A DNA stretch of 64,000 nucleotides from an uncultured Christensenella sp. (GTDB lineage: Bacteria; Bacillota; Clostridia; Christensenellales; Borkfalkiaceae): NCBI GenBank assembly GCA_910586065.1, contig CAJUGI010000001.1, forward strand, positions 1-64,000, written 5' to 3'. This document shows, in pieces, positions 40,397 through 48,025 of this stretch (the stretch's first letter is position 1; each line of letters starts with the position of its first letter). The translations under genes were made by a program, and so were the position numbers. The notes under the pieces are model-generated. The model saw only the letters and a list, made by a program, of their open reading frames with translations, was not told the DNA's origin and ran no database searches.

Positions 40397-41703
40397 AAAA
40401 GGTACGAAAGAAATTCGGTTTCAGCAAGATTTCGGTAGTCGTTTACTGGCTGGCGTTTCTGGCGCTTACTTTTCTGTTTTTTACAAATGATTTCGGGCTT
40501 GTGGATATTCATAAAACGTCTATCATCACCGCAGTGGGAATCGATTGCCCTGAAGACGAAGTGTTGGTTACCGCGGAAATCGCCGTGCCGCAACCTTCGC
40601 AGAGCGGCGAAAATATAAAGTATACGCAGGTACAGGGCAGCGGACTTACCATTGCCGACGCTATGAATGAAATAAATGCGAAAACGGGGTTTTATCCCAA
40701 ATTGCAGTTTTGCAAATTGATACTTGTGGGCGACAGTTGCGCCGACAACAAGTTGTTCCGCGTGCTGGGGTGTTTTTACAGAAAAAATTATTCCGAACTT
40801 ACGGCGCTTGTGGCAATGTGTAAAGGGAACGCCGCCGATATGCTGGCTATGACGTCGACTACGACTCAGATGACAAGCGAAGCGATTAGGAAAATTTTAT
40901 CCGACGAAATAGAAAAATCGGCGAACGCAAATTCGGCAAACCTGAAATCGATTGCAATGACTCAGTATTCCGAAAGCGAAGCGTGTTATATGCCGTACGT
41001 CGAAACTATTAAACCGGGGACGTCCGCCGACGGCGGCGACGGCGATAACGTGGGCGGCGAAAGCCCCGACGGTTCGCAGAGCGGAAATCAACAGGGTTCG
41101 GGTTCTTCAAGCGGCGACGGAGGTTCGTCTGGGAACGGAGGCGGAGGACAGAGCGGGCAGAGCGGTTCTTCCGGCGGTCCGCAGAGCGGAGAGCCTGTGG
41201 ATTTTACCGCAAGAAAGACGGCTTATTTTTCCAAGGGGCACTTTAAAGGGGTGTTGGACGAAAGACAGTCGTTTGCCCTTGCCGTTTTAAAAAGCGACAT
41301 ACGGCTTGCCGTGTTGCCGTGCGATTCTTCCGACGGAACCCACTACACACTTGGGTTGAAGGATATAAAAGCGGGGGTAAAACTGGATATCGAAAACGGA
41401 ACGCCCGCGGTAACTTTCAATTTTTCGGCAAACGCGCAGATTCAGGGGGCGAGGGTGCCTATGGACCCCGATAAAATTATAGAGGACGACGACGTTAAAA
41501 AAGACGTTCTGAAAGGTGCGAAGGAGGCGTTGCAGGAGAGGATGTCGGCGCTTTTCGAAACCTGCAAAACAAGCGGCGCGGACGTTCTGGGGCTTAAAGA
41601 GCAGCTTTATAAAAAACCTGCGGGATATTACGAAGCGTTTAAAGACGACCTTTTAACGCGCGTGCAGCCTAAGTATGAAATTGATATAAGCAGCGCAGGA
41701 TGA
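40393..41703 (+). CDS. gerC: Spore germination protein Ger(x)C family (C subunit), no lipobox
   Basis: A 436-residue C subunit of the germinant receptor. HKTSIITAVGID near residue 40 and the conserved DILALTSTTTQMTSEA-like middle region place it in Ger(x)C. The C-terminal domain (about 280-436) ends with KYEIDISSAG. Two features are odd. The N-terminal hydrophobic helix (about 13-30) is followed by NDFGLVD, where homologues have a lipobox Cys (GCWD), so no lipid anchor is possible. Also, residues about 210-270 are almost entirely Gly, Ser, Gln and Asp. The operon ends at the terminator at 41712. Confidence 0.88.
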   Translation: MKKVRKKFGFSKISVVVYWLAFLALTFLFFTNDFGLVDIHKTSIITAVGIDCPEDEVLVTAEIAVPQPSQSGENIKYTQVQGSGLTIADAMNEINAKTGFYPKLQFCKLILVGDSCADNKLFRVLGCFYRKNYSELTALVAMCKGNAADMLAMTSTTTQMTSEAIRKILSDEIEKSANANSANLKSIAMTQYSESEACYMPYVETIKPGTSADGGDGDNVGGESPDGSQSGNQQGSGSSSGDGGSSGNGGGGQSGQSGSSGGPQSGEPVDFTARKTAYFSKGHFKGVLDERQSFALAVLKSDIRLAVLPCDSSDGTHYTLGLKDIKAGVKLDIENGTPAVTFNFSANAQIQGARVPMDPDKIIEDDDVKKDVLKGAKEALQERMSALFETCKTSGADVLGLKEQLYKKPAGYYEAFKDDLLTRVQPKYEIDISSAG

Positions 41704-41711
41704 TTGAAAAA

Positions 41712-41740
41712 CCGCCGCGGGCAATGTCCGCGGCGGCGTT
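41712..41740 (+). terminator. Terminator of the ger operon
   Basis: CCGCCGCGG / CCGCGGCGG stem, followed by CGTTTTG, 9 bp after the gerC stop. Confidence 0.8.
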
Positions 41741-41766
41741 TTGGTCGGGACGGTAATATCCAGCGG

Positions 41767-42318
41767 TTACGATGCGTTTACGTGCGCTAAAGCTTCGATA
41801 ATGAGCTTGGATAAAACCTGTATGTCGCGTTCGGTTATTTCTTCGCCGGCGTTTGCCGAAAGGATTTCGGCGGCGCGGCTTGCGCCGCCGCCGGTAACGT
41901 CCTTTGCAATGGCTTCCGAAATGAGTTTTGCAACCTTTTCAACGTTTTCGGCGGGCACATATCCTTCGATTAACGCGGATATTACTCCCTCGGAGGCGGT
42001 TAAGCCGCTCTTTTTTTCGCGCACGAACTGTTCGTATAAAACGAACGTAAGAGTTGCCGCCGCGCCAACCGAAATTCCGTGTTCGAGTACGGAAACGTAG
42101 TTTAATATCAGGTATTCGAAACTCATATTTTTTAAAGCCGCGTAAGCCGCGTAAAACAGCGTTCCCAGAATGAAAGGCAAAAACGTTATAAGTTTTCTGT
42201 TCAGTTTTTTAAGGAACGTAAGCTTGCACAGCTGAACGGCGGCAAACGTAAGCGCGGCAAGGCACAGTACGTCCAGACCGTAAAAGGTAAAAGCGTCTAT
42301 TATTTCGATAATCGTCAT
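41767..42318 (-). CDS. Membrane protein with C-terminal helical domain
   Basis: A 183-residue protein with three N-terminal hydrophobic helices (about 12-32, 43-61, 72-100) followed by about 80 soluble helical residues with a repeat-like pattern (VISALIEGYVPAENVEKVAKLISEAIAKD, then AAEILSANAGEEITERDIQVLSKLIIEAL). ATG 42318 follows GAGGAG. It is monocistronic, between the ger operon and trmB. Family not recognised; the soluble part may bind a partner. Confidence 0.65.
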   Translation of the reverse strand: MTIIEIIDAFTFYGLDVLCLAALTFAAVQLCKLTFLKKLNRKLITFLPFILGTLFYAAYAALKNMSFEYLILNYVSVLEHGISVGAAATLTFVLYEQFVREKKSGLTASEGVISALIEGYVPAENVEKVAKLISEAIAKDVTGGGASRAAEILSANAGEEITERDIQVLSKLIIEALAHVNAS

Positions 42319-42472
42319 AAATCTCCTCTGCGGACAGGCGCCCGACGCGCCGCCGTATCCGAAATAATTTTTTCTTTTCACCCGACGGTTGATTTTTAAC
42401 GCGTTTTAAGAGGTATGAAACGGTTTTTAATAAAATTTTTAAAAAATAAATCTGCGGTTATTTCACACCGGT

Positions 42473-42500
42473 TTGCAAATTGCTTTAAATTGTGTATAAT
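42473..42500 (+). promoter_or_regulatory. Promoter giving a leaderless trmB mRNA
   Basis: TTGCAA, 16-nt spacer, TATAAT (42495-42500). ATG 42507 lies 6 nt beyond the -10 box and has no ribosome binding site. Confidence 0.75.
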
Positions 42501-42506
42501 GAAATT

Positions 42507-43178
42507 ATGAGAATGCATAAAAAGGGACATCTTGAAGAACGTATCGCCGCTTGCGGCGACATTGTAACCGTGGCGGATTTATCCGACAAGAACATGAAGA
42601 GGGCGGCTTTAACCCCCGAATATATTGCGTTTAGCGAAATTTTCGGCAACGGCAATCCGGTTTGTATGGAAATAGGTTGCGGCAAGGGCAAGTTCGTTGC
42701 CGAAACCGCCGCGCGCAATAAAGACGTGAATTATATAGCCGTTGAAAAAATTTCGAACGTTCTGATAGAGGCGCTTGAAAGGGTTAAGGACGAAAAATTA
42801 AAAAACGTTTACTTTTTAAACTGCGCCGCCGAGGTGCTTGAAAAATATATTAAGGCGGGCGCCATAGAAAGAATTTATCTCAATTTTTCAAATCCTTTGC
42901 CCAAAGAAGGTTATAAAAAACAGCGGCTGACGCACCCTCGGTTTCTTGAAATTTATAAAAAACTGTTAAAACCGGCGGGAAAGGTCGTTCAGAAAACGGA
43001 CGACAGGGATTTTTATTTGTTCTCTTTGGAAAGTTATAAAGAAGCGGGATTTAAAATTTTGGAGACCTGCGAAGATTTGGCTGCCAATCCCGTGGAAGGC
43101 GACGTGGAGACGGAACACGAAAAGCGGTTTAAGGAACAGGGCAAGCCCATTTTAAGAATAGTTGCGGAGGCGCGGTAA
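42507..43178 (+). CDS. trmB: tRNA (guanine-N7-)-methyltransferase
   Basis: A 223-residue SAM-dependent enzyme making m7G46 in the variable loop of tRNAs. Motif I is VCMEIGCGKGKFV (about 51-63). The motif YLNFSNPLPKEGYKKQRLTHPRFL (about 126-148) is the TrmB hallmark, with NFSNP where most have NFSDP. VQKTDDRDFY follows. ATG 42507 fits the family start MRMHKKG; an upstream in-frame ATG at 42492 lies inside the -10 region. The stop overlaps the next start (TAATG), so the two genes are coupled. Confidence 0.93.
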   Translation: MRMHKKGHLEERIAACGDIVTVADLSDKNMKRAALTPEYIAFSEIFGNGNPVCMEIGCGKGKFVAETAARNKDVNYIAVEKISNVLIEALERVKDEKLKNVYFLNCAAEVLEKYIKAGAIERIYLNFSNPLPKEGYKKQRLTHPRFLEIYKKLLKPAGKVVQKTDDRDFYLFSLESYKEAGFKILETCEDLAANPVEGDVETEHEKRFKEQGKPILRIVAEAR

Positions 43179-43984
43179 TGCTTTGGCTGTGGATTACGCT
43201 CGGCGTTGTCGGCGGACTTGCGCTTATAGCCGTGTTCGTTTGGTTCAACAATTGCTGCATAAAAACCGCGCGTTTTGATTTTGAAACGGATAGGTTGCAA
43301 AAAAATGTAAAAATATTGCATTTAAGCGATTTGCACGGTAAAAGCTTCGGGCACAAAAACGAGCGGCTTATAAAAAAGGTTGTAACGGAAAAACCCGATG
43401 TAATTGTTTTTACGGGGGATATCGTACACAGATACACCGATAATAACAAGCGGGTTGCATTGGAGCTCGTTTCCGCGCTTTCGGCGGCGGCGCCTTTTGT
43501 TTTTATTTCGGGCAACCACGAGATGCGCAACGCGGGTTACAGATTCTTCCGCAGGGATTTAAAGGAGGCAGGCGCCGTCGTTTTGGACGATTGCACCGCG
43601 GATATGTGCGGAATAACGTTTGCGGGGCTTAATTGCGCTTCGCGGAAAAACGATACGGTTTACAAACTTGCGGACAGTGTGGCGGACAGCCCGAACATTA
43701 AAATTCTGCTTGCGCATATGCCGCAGTTTCTGGATAAGTACAAGGATTTGGGGTTCGATTTTATTTTGAGCGGACACGCTCACGGCGGACAGTGGCGCAT
43801 ACCTTTTACGGGCGTGGGGTTGTACGCGCCGGGACAGGGAGTGTTTCCAAAACTTACCGCAGGCGTGCACGCGCGCGGGAAGACAAAAATGATAATTTCG
43901 CGCGGGCTGGGGAATTCGGAATTCCCTTTGCGCCTTTTTAACCGCCCCGAAATGATAGTGATTGATTTTAAGAAAAAGTTTTGA
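43178..43984 (+). CDS. Membrane-anchored metallophosphoesterase (YkuE-like)
   Basis: A 268-residue calcineurin-like phosphoesterase. One N-terminal helix (about 1-22) anchors it. The metal-site motifs follow in order: HLSDLHGKSFG (about 47), VFTGDIVHR (about 71), ISGNHEMRNAG (about 103), LLAHMPQF (about 175) and LSGHAHGGQWRIP (about 193). The C-terminus RGLGNSEFPLRLFNRPEM is typical of the YkuE/YaeI type, some of which act on lipid phosphates. It is cotranscribed with trmB through a 1-nt overlap, an association of unclear meaning. Confidence 0.88.
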   Translation: MLWLWITLGVVGGLALIAVFVWFNNCCIKTARFDFETDRLQKNVKILHLSDLHGKSFGHKNERLIKKVVTEKPDVIVFTGDIVHRYTDNNKRVALELVSALSAAAPFVFISGNHEMRNAGYRFFRRDLKEAGAVVLDDCTADMCGITFAGLNCASRKNDTVYKLADSVADSPNIKILLAHMPQFLDKYKDLGFDFILSGHAHGGQWRIPFTGVGLYAPGQGVFPKLTAGVHARGKTKMIISRGLGNSEFPLRLFNRPEMIVIDFKKKF

Positions 43985-44009
43985 ATTACGGTAATTTAAC
44001 AGATATCTT

Positions 44010-44831
44010 ATGATAATAAAAGCATTAGTGGAAAACACGTCGGTTTCATCAAAATTTAAAAGTAAACACTGACTTTGCCTGTATATTCAGACTGAAAAAC
44101 ATAAAATATTATTCGATTTGGGTCCGAACGGATTGTTTCTCGAAAACGCCGTGAAAACGGGCGTAAATATTGCGGAAATAGATACCGTGGTAATTTCTCA
44201 CGGGCACGTTGACCACGCCGGCGCGCTTGCTTTATTTTTGCAACACAACGGTTCGGCTAAAATATATATCAGGGAGAGCGCGTTCGATAAACATTATGCC
44301 AAAGTTTTGGGGCTGCCGTTCAGCGTGGGGCTTAACAGCTCTTTAAAGGGCGATAAACGGTTAATATTTACCGGCGGCGTCGAGGTTATAGACGACGAGT
44401 TGACTTTGTTTTCGGACGTGCGGGTTAACGGGTTGACTCCGAGTTCAAATAAAGCTCTTTTAGCGGAAATAAACGGCAAAAAGCGGCTCGATGATTTTAA
44501 ACACGAACAGAATTTACTTGTTGCGGAGGGCGGAAAAGTGGTTTTGTTTGCAGGTTGCGCTCACGCAGGAATAGTAAACATCAAAGAGCGCGCAAAGCAA
44601 TTGGCGGACGGAAAGCCCATGGAAATTATAGGCGGATTTCATCTTTACAACCCTATATCAAAAAAGCATGAAAGTAAGGAGCTTGTGGATAAAATTGCCC
44701 TTAAGCTCGACGACGTGGAAACGCGCTATTACACTTGTCATTGTACGGGGCAACGGGCGTACGGCATTATGAAAGAAAAATTGAAAGGTAATCTGGAATA
44801 TCTTTCTGCCGGCGGAGAAATAGAAATTTAG
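44010..44831 (+). pseudogene. MBL-fold metallohydrolase interrupted by an in-frame TGA
   Basis: The frame from ATG 44010 encodes a metallo-beta-lactamase-fold protein of 273 codons, except that codon 21 is TGA (44070-44072). It reads LVENTSVSSKFKSKH, stop, LCLYIQTEKHKILFDLG, and homologues have a Gly (HGLS/HGFS) at the stop. One G-to-T change of GGA explains it. The rest is intact: SHGHVDHAG metal motif near residue 65, AGCAHAGIVNI near residue 185 and GGFHLY near residue 213. Translation could restart at ATG 44118, but the first strands would be lost. A selenocysteine reading is unlikely because no SECIS-like hairpin is evident. Confidence 0.8.
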
Positions 44832-44873
44832 TAAAATAAAATCACGTTCGTGCAAATTGCAAAATAAAATTAA

Positions 44874-44907
44874 AGCCCGCTATACTTGCAACCAAGTATA
44901 GCGGGCT
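44874..44907 (-). terminator. Terminator of the carbamoyltransferase-like gene
   Basis: A perfect 12-bp stem, GCCCGCTATACT / AGTATAGCGGGC type. On the minus strand it is followed by a T-rich tail. Confidence 0.75.
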
Positions 44908-44922
44908 GTGCGTTTAAACGGG

Positions 44923-45861
44923 TTATTTAATCAGCATTGCCAGAACGGCTTTTACGGTGTGCAGTTTGTTTTCGCCCTGTTCGAGCACAAGGCTGTTTTT
45001 GCCGTCGATAACGTCCGCCGTAACTTCGGCGCCGCGCGTTGCGGGAAGAGAGTGCATAAAGTATGCGCTATGGTTGGCAAGCGAGAAAAGCGACGCGTTA
45101 ACCTGATAAGGCTTTAAAATTTCAAGGTCGTTTTCTGAAATGGAAGAATGATAGCTGTATCCGTCGGTGTAAATTATATCCGCGCCCTTAACGGCTTCTA
45201 CCGGATTTTCGGTTATAAGAAAGTTTCCGTACTGCAACGCGTCGTTCACCGCGTCTTCGCGCAGTGCGAATTTTTTAGGCGTGGCTACGGCAACTTCCAT
45301 TCCGCATTTTATCGCGCCGGTAACCAGTGACGCGGCGTTCGAGCCGCCTTTGCCGACGTACGCTATTTTAAGTCCTTCCAGTTTGCCCTTCTTTTCCCAT
45401 ACGGTGAAAAGGTCGCAAAGCGTCTGCATAGGAACTTCGTTATGGTTGGTTGAATTTATTACCGGAATCTGCGAAACCGCGCAGTATTCGTTTAAAGTTT
45501 TTCTGTCTATTCCGCGCGTAACGAGCGCACCCACGCCGAAACGGCAGATTACGCTTACTATATCCTTGAAATTTTCGCCCGCCTGCATATCCTTTTCGCT
45601 GTAAGGCAGGTTTACGCACACTCCGCCGAGTTGCCTTATTCCTATTTCCAGCGCCGAGCGTGTGCGCATGGAGGTGTCGCCGAAAAGGAGGGCGACGGTT
45701 ACGCCCTGTATAATGCGTGTGTCCTCGTGTGCGGCGAATTTGCCCTTAATCGATTTTATCGCATATAAAATTTCGAAAATTTCTTCCGCCGAATAATCGG
45801 CAAGCCCCAGCATATGCTTGTGATTTATGCCGTAGGAGGGGGAATAGCGGTTAATATCCAT
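44923..45861 (-). CDS. Divergent aspartate/ornithine carbamoyltransferase family protein
   Basis: A 312-residue protein with the two-domain transcarbamylase fold. The carbamoyl-phosphate loop reads SMRTRSALE (STRTR in canonical enzymes). The usual HPxQ is replaced by NEVPMQTLCDLFTVWE. The motif near the C-terminus is HSLPATRGAEV, where ornithine enzymes have HCLP. The overall pattern is closest to ornithine-type enzymes, but the changed residues argue against a standard ArgF, and the second substrate is uncertain. ATG 45861 follows GGGAG. It is monocistronic, away from other arg genes. Confidence 0.78.
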   Translation of the reverse strand: MDINRYSPSYGINHKHMLGLADYSAEEIFEILYAIKSIKGKFAAHEDTRIIQGVTVALLFGDTSMRTRSALEIGIRQLGGVCVNLPYSEKDMQAGENFKDIVSVICRFGVGALVTRGIDRKTLNEYCAVSQIPVINSTNHNEVPMQTLCDLFTVWEKKGKLEGLKIAYVGKGGSNAASLVTGAIKCGMEVAVATPKKFALREDAVNDALQYGNFLITENPVEAVKGADIIYTDGYSYHSSISENDLEILKPYQVNASLFSLANHSAYFMHSLPATRGAEVTADVIDGKNSLVLEQGENKLHTVKAVLAMLIK

Positions 45862-45879
45862 TTTTGCTCCCGTGGAAAA

Positions 45880-45980
45880 CTTATATAAGCGGCGCAATAC
45901 CGTGTTGAACTCAGCGCCGCCTCGGTTACATACTTCTGTGTATGCGCCCTCGGTGGTGCTCGTCCGCCTTGTCTTGCTTG
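45880..45980 (+). repeat. Dispersed intergenic repeat, copy D
   Basis: TATAAGCGGCGCAATACCGTGTTG, CTCGGTTACATACTTCTGTGTATGCGCC (45921-45948) and CTTGTCTTGC match copy A (2688) almost end to end and copy C (6972) in the right half. It lies between the carbamoyltransferase start and the queH stop. Confidence 0.6.
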
Positions 45981-46029
45981 TTTCTCTAAGTTTTTTGGTT
46001 GGTTTTATGTTATCGTTTAAAGTATTATA

Positions 46030-46641
46030 TCATTTTTTATCTGTTTCCGCAACGGTTTTGCGTTCGTTTTCCGAATATACGCAGCCGCAAAAATTCTGTC
46101 TGTAAAGATTGTGCTCTTTTGAAAGCTGAACGCTCCTTAAGTATCCGCCGCGCTTTTTAAAGTCGCAGTACAGCCACTTTGCGTTTTTTTGCAGACTTTC
46201 GCCTGTTTTGTTAATTGCTTCCGCGTTTTTCAGCGGGCTTAAAGTAAGGGTCGTGGAAAAGTAATCAAACCCGTTTGCCTCGGCAATATCCCGCGTTTTC
46301 GCAAGTCTAAGCTCAAAGCATTTAAGGCATCTTGCGCCGCCCTCTTTCTCTTTTTCAAGCCCTTTTACCGCGGAATAAAAGCTTTCTTCGTCGTGGTCGC
46401 AGTCTAAAAAAACCGCATAACCCGTTTCGCTTAAAAACCTAATCATTTCAGCCTTGCGCTTTTCGTATTCGCCGCTTTTAACGTTGGGATTATAAAATAA
46501 AACGGTCGTCTTAATTTTTTTGAACAGTCTTTCCAGACAAGCTGTCGAACAGGGCGCGCAGCAGCAGTGCAGTAAAAGACTTTTACCGTCGGCGTTTTTA
46601 AGTTCTTCGTCCATGAGCTTGTCAAAGTTTTTTGCGTTCAT
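46030..46641 (-). CDS. queH: Epoxyqueuosine reductase QueH
   Basis: A 203-residue Fe-S enzyme of the DUF208/QueH family that reduces epoxyqueuosine to queuosine in tRNA anticodons, the non-cobalamin alternative to QueG. The signature LLHCCCAPCSTACLERL is at about 22-38 and the second Cys pair is in QNFCGCVYSE near residue 185. The N-type segment VLFYNPNVKSGEYEKRK and ARCLKCFELRLAKT are also family hallmarks. Monocistronic. Other queuosine genes are not in the window. Confidence 0.92.
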   Translation of the reverse strand: MNAKNFDKLMDEELKNADGKSLLLHCCCAPCSTACLERLFKKIKTTVLFYNPNVKSGEYEKRKAEMIRFLSETGYAVFLDCDHDEESFYSAVKGLEKEKEGGARCLKCFELRLAKTRDIAEANGFDYFSTTLTLSPLKNAEAINKTGESLQKNAKWLYCDFKKRGGYLRSVQLSKEHNLYRQNFCGCVYSENERKTVAETDKK

Positions 46642-46664
46642 AAAAAAAGTTTAACACAATTTAC

Positions 46665-46694
46665 TTGCGATTACAAGGAAATATGTGTTATTAT
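46665..46694 (+). promoter_or_regulatory. Sigma-A-type promoter
   Basis: TTGCGA (46665-46670), 18-nt spacer, TATTAT (46689-46694), followed by a CGGAG ribosome binding site and ATG 46718. Confidence 0.6.
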
Positions 46695-46717
46695 ATTGCT
46701 GTAAAACGGAGAAAATT

Positions 46718-47935
46718 ATGGCAAGTTTAAAACTTACGGCGCTAAACAAGGTTTATCCTTCGGGAGAAAAAGCGCTTTATAACGTAAATCTCGAAACGAC
46801 CGACAGAGAATTTTTGGTTGTCTACGGCGGCGAGGCTAGCGGGAAATCCACGCTTTTAAGGTTGATTGCGGGGCTTGAAGACCCCACCGAAGGCGAAATT
46901 TTTATCGACGGCAAGGATATGACGGACGTAATCCCCAAGGACAGAAACCTTGCAATGGTTTTCAGGGGCGACACGCTTTATCCCGCGTTGAGCGTTTTTG
47001 ATAATTTGGCGTTCGGTTTAAAACAGAGGAACGCTCCGCAGGCGCTTATCAAAGAGAGGGTTAAAGCCGTTTCGGAAATTCTGGGGCTTAACGACGTGTT
47101 ATACCGCAAGCCCAAACAGCTTACGGCCGCAACGCGTCAGCGCGTAGCGATAGGCAGGGCGCTTGCAAGAGAACCTAAGCTTTATCTCTTCGACGAGCCT
47201 TTAAACGGACTCGACGACGTGCTTCGCCGGGATATGCTCGACGTAATCATAAATTTGCAGGCCAGAATGGAAGGCAGTTTTATTTACGCCACTAAAAACC
47301 TTTCCGAAGCAATGACGGCGGCAACGAGAATTCTCGTTTTAAAGAACGGGCTTGTTCAGCAAATCGATACTCCCGCCAATCTTTACGATTATCCGGTTAA
47401 CGCATACGTCGCGTTTCTGATGGGCGCGCCCACAATTAATTTTGTGCAAAAAGCAAAAATTCAAAAGAGTGAATACGGTTATAAGGCGGTTTGCGGAAAT
47501 TTTGAAATTCCGCTTGCCGAAAATATCGTAAGTCGCTTTGAAAATATAGATGAATACGTCGGCGCGGAAAAAGAAGTGATTGTCGGCATTCGCCCCGAGG
47601 ACGCTTTTGCAGGCAAGGAAGGAACTTTTAAAGGAACCGTAGGCAAAGTTGAAAGCGACGGCGATAACGTTTATTGCGAATTTAACTTAGACGGCGGTAT
47701 TTCGCTGATAGTCGGGGGGCAATCCAAATTAAAATGCGGTGAAACGGCGCATCTTAACGTGGATTTAAGCCGCGTATACCTTTTTGACGGAGTGACGAGA
47801 CTTACGCTTTTAAAGCGCGACGAAGGTTACGTTAAAACCGGATATGCGGACGCGGACTTTGTTCCGCTCACATTCGAAGAAGAGCGCGGGCTAACCGAAA
47901 AACTTCCTCCCAGAAAAGACAAAAAGAAAAAGTGA
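46718..47935 (+). CDS. Degenerate UgpC/MsmX-type ABC ATPase
   Basis: A 405-residue protein with the architecture of sugar-ABC ATPases (MalK/UgpC/MsmX): nucleotide-binding domain (1-235) and C-terminal TOBE/OB domains. Walker A (GGEASGKST, 37-45) and Walker B (LYLFDEP, 155-161) are intact. Three other catalytic motifs have changed: the Q-loop Gln is Arg83, the LSGGQ signature is LTAAT (135-139), and the H-loop His is Lys193 (ATKN). Such a protein can probably bind ATP but hydrolyse it poorly. No permease or binding protein is adjacent. It may be a regulator or an assembly partner rather than a transporter motor. Confidence 0.87.
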   Translation: MASLKLTALNKVYPSGEKALYNVNLETTDREFLVVYGGEASGKSTLLRLIAGLEDPTEGEIFIDGKDMTDVIPKDRNLAMVFRGDTLYPALSVFDNLAFGLKQRNAPQALIKERVKAVSEILGLNDVLYRKPKQLTAATRQRVAIGRALAREPKLYLFDEPLNGLDDVLRRDMLDVIINLQARMEGSFIYATKNLSEAMTAATRILVLKNGLVQQIDTPANLYDYPVNAYVAFLMGAPTINFVQKAKIQKSEYGYKAVCGNFEIPLAENIVSRFENIDEYVGAEKEVIVGIRPEDAFAGKEGTFKGTVGKVESDGDNVYCEFNLDGGISLIVGGQSKLKCGETAHLNVDLSRVYLFDGVTRLTLLKRDEGYVKTGYADADFVPLTFEEERGLTEKLPPRKDKKKK

Positions 47936-47939
47936 TTAC

Positions 47940-47967
47940 AAATTGCGGCGGCACGCCGCAATTTTTA
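47940..47967 (+). terminator. Intrinsic terminator
   Basis: AAATTGCGGC / GCCGCAATTT stem with T tail, 5 bp after the ABC ATPase stop. Confidence 0.88.
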
Positions 47968-48025
47968 TGGTATAAGGATTGTTTTTGCAGGATATAATTA
48001 ATCGGGACATAATTAATTAAGTTTT

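Noticed and set aside
44070..44072. TGA as selenocysteine or glycine codon
   Set aside because: Homologues have Gly, not Cys, at this place, no SECIS-like hairpin follows, and many intact genes here end in TGA, so recoding is unlikely.
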